A stretch of 6,741 nt of DNA. It comes from Nostocaceae cyanobacterium CSSed10_463m (lineage in GTDB: Bacteria > Cyanobacteriota > Cyanobacteriia > Cyanobacteriales > Nostocaceae). The stretch spans positions 1-6,741 of the forward strand of contig PWQB01000389.1 of NCBI GenBank assembly GCA_003556955.1. The letters are read 5' to 3'. How positions within the stretch are numbered: the first letter of the stretch is position 1; the number at the start of each line of letters is the position of its first letter. The position numbers and the translations under genes are program-made. Below are positions 5,652 through 6,741 of this stretch, piece by piece. The notes beneath the pieces are model-generated. The model did no database searches, was not told the origin of the DNA, and saw nothing but the letters and a program-made list of their open reading frames with translations.

Positions 5652-5688
5652 GTAGAGACGTTTCATGAAACGTCTCTACATTTTTTTT
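5652..5688 (+). terminator. Perfect 28-bp palindrome plus T-run after chlP
   Basis: 5652-5679 is a perfect palindrome (14-bp half-sites, GTAGAGACGTTTCA and its complement) followed by A and eight T. It starts 45 bp after the chlP stop and would form a long stem ahead of a U-tract, a good intrinsic terminator. The palindrome itself looks like a dispersed repeat recruited as a terminator; that origin is inferred. With zero designed loop, the apex bases would stay open in the RNA. Confidence 0.8.
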
Positions 5689-5757
5689 GTGCGCGATGTC
5701 TTATAGCAACCGCCAAAGAGGTTAGGACATTGTTGATTGCTGAAAGCCTGGATGTAA

Positions 5758-5920
5758 GAGGGTGTTTGAAAAGTGGTTGGCTGTGATTTTAGGCACTCGC
5801 AGATCCCCCCTAGCCCCCCTTGAAAAGGGGGGAATTAGAATCAAAGTCCCCCTTTTTAAGGGGGATTTAGGGGGATCTAGAATGTTTTACTAACAACAAT
5901 AAGACTTTTCAAACATCCTC
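5758..5920. mobile_element. MITE-like element B: 17-bp inverted arms, possible TAA target duplication
   Basis: Arms GAGGGTGTTTGAAAAGT (5758-5774) and its complement at 5904-5920 match at 16 of 17 positions. TAA flanks both ends (5755-5757 and 5921-5923), as a 3-bp target duplication would; some IS5-type insertion sequences duplicate TNA. The 76-bp two-hairpin repeat lies almost centrally, with 27 and 26 nt on its sides. No transposase is encoded. The right TAA is also the first three bases of the next inverted repeat, so the duplication could be chance. Confidence 0.75.
5802..5877 (-). repeat. 76-bp two-hairpin dispersed repeat, copy 2 (inverted)
   Basis: This is the reverse complement of 40-115 with two differences. 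Stems are 5814-5821 with 5825-5832 (loop GAA) and 5847-5854 with 5858-5865 (loop TTT). Both ends are GATC. It sits inside outer arms unrelated to those around copy 1. Confidence 0.9.
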
Positions 5921-5980
5921 TAAGGGCGGGTTTATTAAAATTACTATTGGTAATTGAACATATCTGTAAACCCGCCCCTA
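5921..5980. repeat. 60-bp inverted repeat abutting element B
   Basis: Arms TAAGGGCGGGTTTA (5921-5934) and TAAACCCGCCCCTA (5967-5980) are complementary at 13 of 14 positions. A smaller perfect stem lies inside (5939-5944 with 5950-5955, loop TATTG). It starts at the base directly after element B's right arm. It may be a separate dispersed repeat and may help end transcription from either convergent gene. Confidence 0.8.
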
Positions 5981-6041
5981 CTTAGTTTTTACTCAGCACG
6001 CTGCTCAACGCCCCGCTACCGCTAACAGCACTTTGCTATAT

Positions 6042-6741
6042 CTATCTTCGCAAACTGCGGGGGTCGAGAGCATCTCTGAGACCGTCTCCCAGTAAGTTAA
6101 AAGACAGCACCGTGAGAATAATTAACGCCGCAGGTGGCCAAATTAACCAAGGTTGCAGCACCACAATAGACGCATTGGTGGCTAAGGAGAGCATATTACC
6201 CCAAGAAGGATCAGGTTGTTGGATTCCCAAACCAATGAGACTTAAAACAGCTTCCGCACCAATAAAACCAGGAACAGCTAATGTTGCCGAAATAATCACA
6301 TAGGTGGCAGTTTGGGGCAGAATATGACGAATAATAATGTAAATTGGTTTACCACCCATTGCTTTGGCGGCTTGGACAAATTCTCGCTCTTTTATCGATA
6401 GTACCTGTCCCCGAATTACCCGCGCTAATCCCGCCCAACTAATTACCGAGGTAATGACGACAATTAGTAAAAAGCGCTGGGTACTGGTTAAACCTGGTGG
6501 TAAAACTGCGCCCAAGGTCACTAACAGATAAATTCCGGGAAAAGTCATTAGCACTTCGGCAAACCGCATAATTATACTGTAAGTCCAACCGCCGAAATAA
6601 CCAGAAATACCGCCAATTATTAGACCCAGGGGAAAGGTAATCAGCACCCCGATAATGCCAATAAACATACTAATGCGACCACCATGTAACAAACGGCTAA
6701 ATTGGTCGCGTCCTTGGTCGTCACTACCTAAGATATTAATA
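6042..6741 (-). CDS. ABC transporter permease, OppC/DppC type (5' end outside the window)
   Basis: The frame stays open to the window edge, so only the C-terminal 232 or so residues are seen. The first visible residues, INILGSDDQGRDQFSRLLHGGR, contain the LGxDxQGRDxFSRLLxGxR block that precedes the core membrane domain of OppC/DppC permeases; the TTG at 6692 is therefore internal. About five hydrophobic segments follow. The cytoplasmic EAA loop that contacts the ATPase reads REFVQAAKAMGG...RHILPQ (about visible residues 119-143), and the protein ends LGDGLRDALDPRSLRR, typical of the family. It would pair with an OppB/DppB-type permease, ATPases and a binding protein to import peptides, nickel or similar solutes; none is in view, so the substrate is unassigned. 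One transmembrane helix and the N-terminus probably lie upstream. It converges on chlP. Confidence 0.92.
   Translation of the reverse strand, partial: INILGSDDQGRDQFSRLLHGGRISMFIGIIGVLITFPLGLIIGGISGYFGGWTYSIIMRFAEVLMTFPGIYLLVTLGAVLPPGLTSTQRFLLIVVITSVISWAGLARVIRGQVLSIKEREFVQAAKAMGGKPIYIIIRHILPQTATYVIISATLAVPGFIGAEAVLSLIGLGIQQPDPSWGNMLSLATNASIVVLQPWLIWPPAALIILTVLSFNLLGDGLRDALDPRSLRR

Larger units (their letters stand above)
5607..6041. other. Repeat-packed gap between the convergent chlP and permease genes
   Basis: The 435 bp hold no gene. In order they contain the chlP terminator palindrome (5652-5688), a segment around 5701-5730 resembling a dispersed Nostoc repeat (recalled, not searched), MITE-like element B (5758-5920), an abutting 60-bp inverted repeat (5921-5980), and two tandem CCGCTA units (6013-6024). 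No clean terminator serving the permease on the minus strand is obvious. Confidence 0.6.

Noticed and set aside
1..6741. CRISPR array, tRNA or rRNA genes
   Set aside because: No regularly spaced repeat-spacer pattern was seen; the only strict period is the 15-bp coding repeat at 3710-3808. No tRNA cloverleaf or rRNA segment was recognised.

Overview
The window looks like chromosome from a filamentous, probably heterocyst-forming, cyanobacterium of the Nostoc/Anabaena type. Three signs support this: a HetI-type phosphopantetheinyl transferase, a ChlP geranylgeranyl reductase that belongs only to a phototroph, and five copies of the HIP1 octamer GCGATCGC, all inside genes (about 0.1 copy would be expected by chance in 6.7 kb). 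Intergenic regions are crowded with G/C-stemmed palindromic repeats, as is usual in Nostoc-like genomes. The taxon is inferred, not proven.

Layout. Positions 1-175 hold a palindromic repeat enclosed by 34-bp inverted arms. An AT-rich leader follows (176-595). A short-chain dehydrogenase (596-1399, +) then meets hetI (1407-2126, -) tail to tail with 7 bp between them. Behind a strong hairpin lies cysA (2281-3297, -), the ATPase of a sulfate-type ABC importer. A 400-bp repeat-rich gap separates it from a YidD-family gene (3698-4183, -) with an unusual cysteine-periodic tail. A 202-bp divergent region leads to chlP (4386-5606, +), which starts with TTG. The chlP 3' region contains a 28-bp perfect palindrome with a T-run, a 163-bp MITE-like element and a 60-bp inverted repeat. 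The last gene is the C-terminal part of an OppC/DppC-type permease (6042-6741, -), whose start lies beyond the window.

The genes do not form one pathway. hetI next to an SDR recalls the known Anabaena arrangement in which hetN, also an SDR, lies beside hetI; but this SDR lacks the RGSGR peptide of HetN. chlP supplies the phytyl tail of chlorophyll. cysA and the permease are parts of unrelated importers whose partner subunits are not in view.

The most distinctive observations are: (i) three MITE-like elements in three intergenic regions, each a two-hairpin core inside a different pair of outer inverted arms, two of the cores being 74/76 identical; (ii) a YidD-like protein whose C-terminus carries seven Cys residues spaced exactly five apart; and (iii) the non-HetN SDR in the hetN position. 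I did not find a clear multi-gene novel system.
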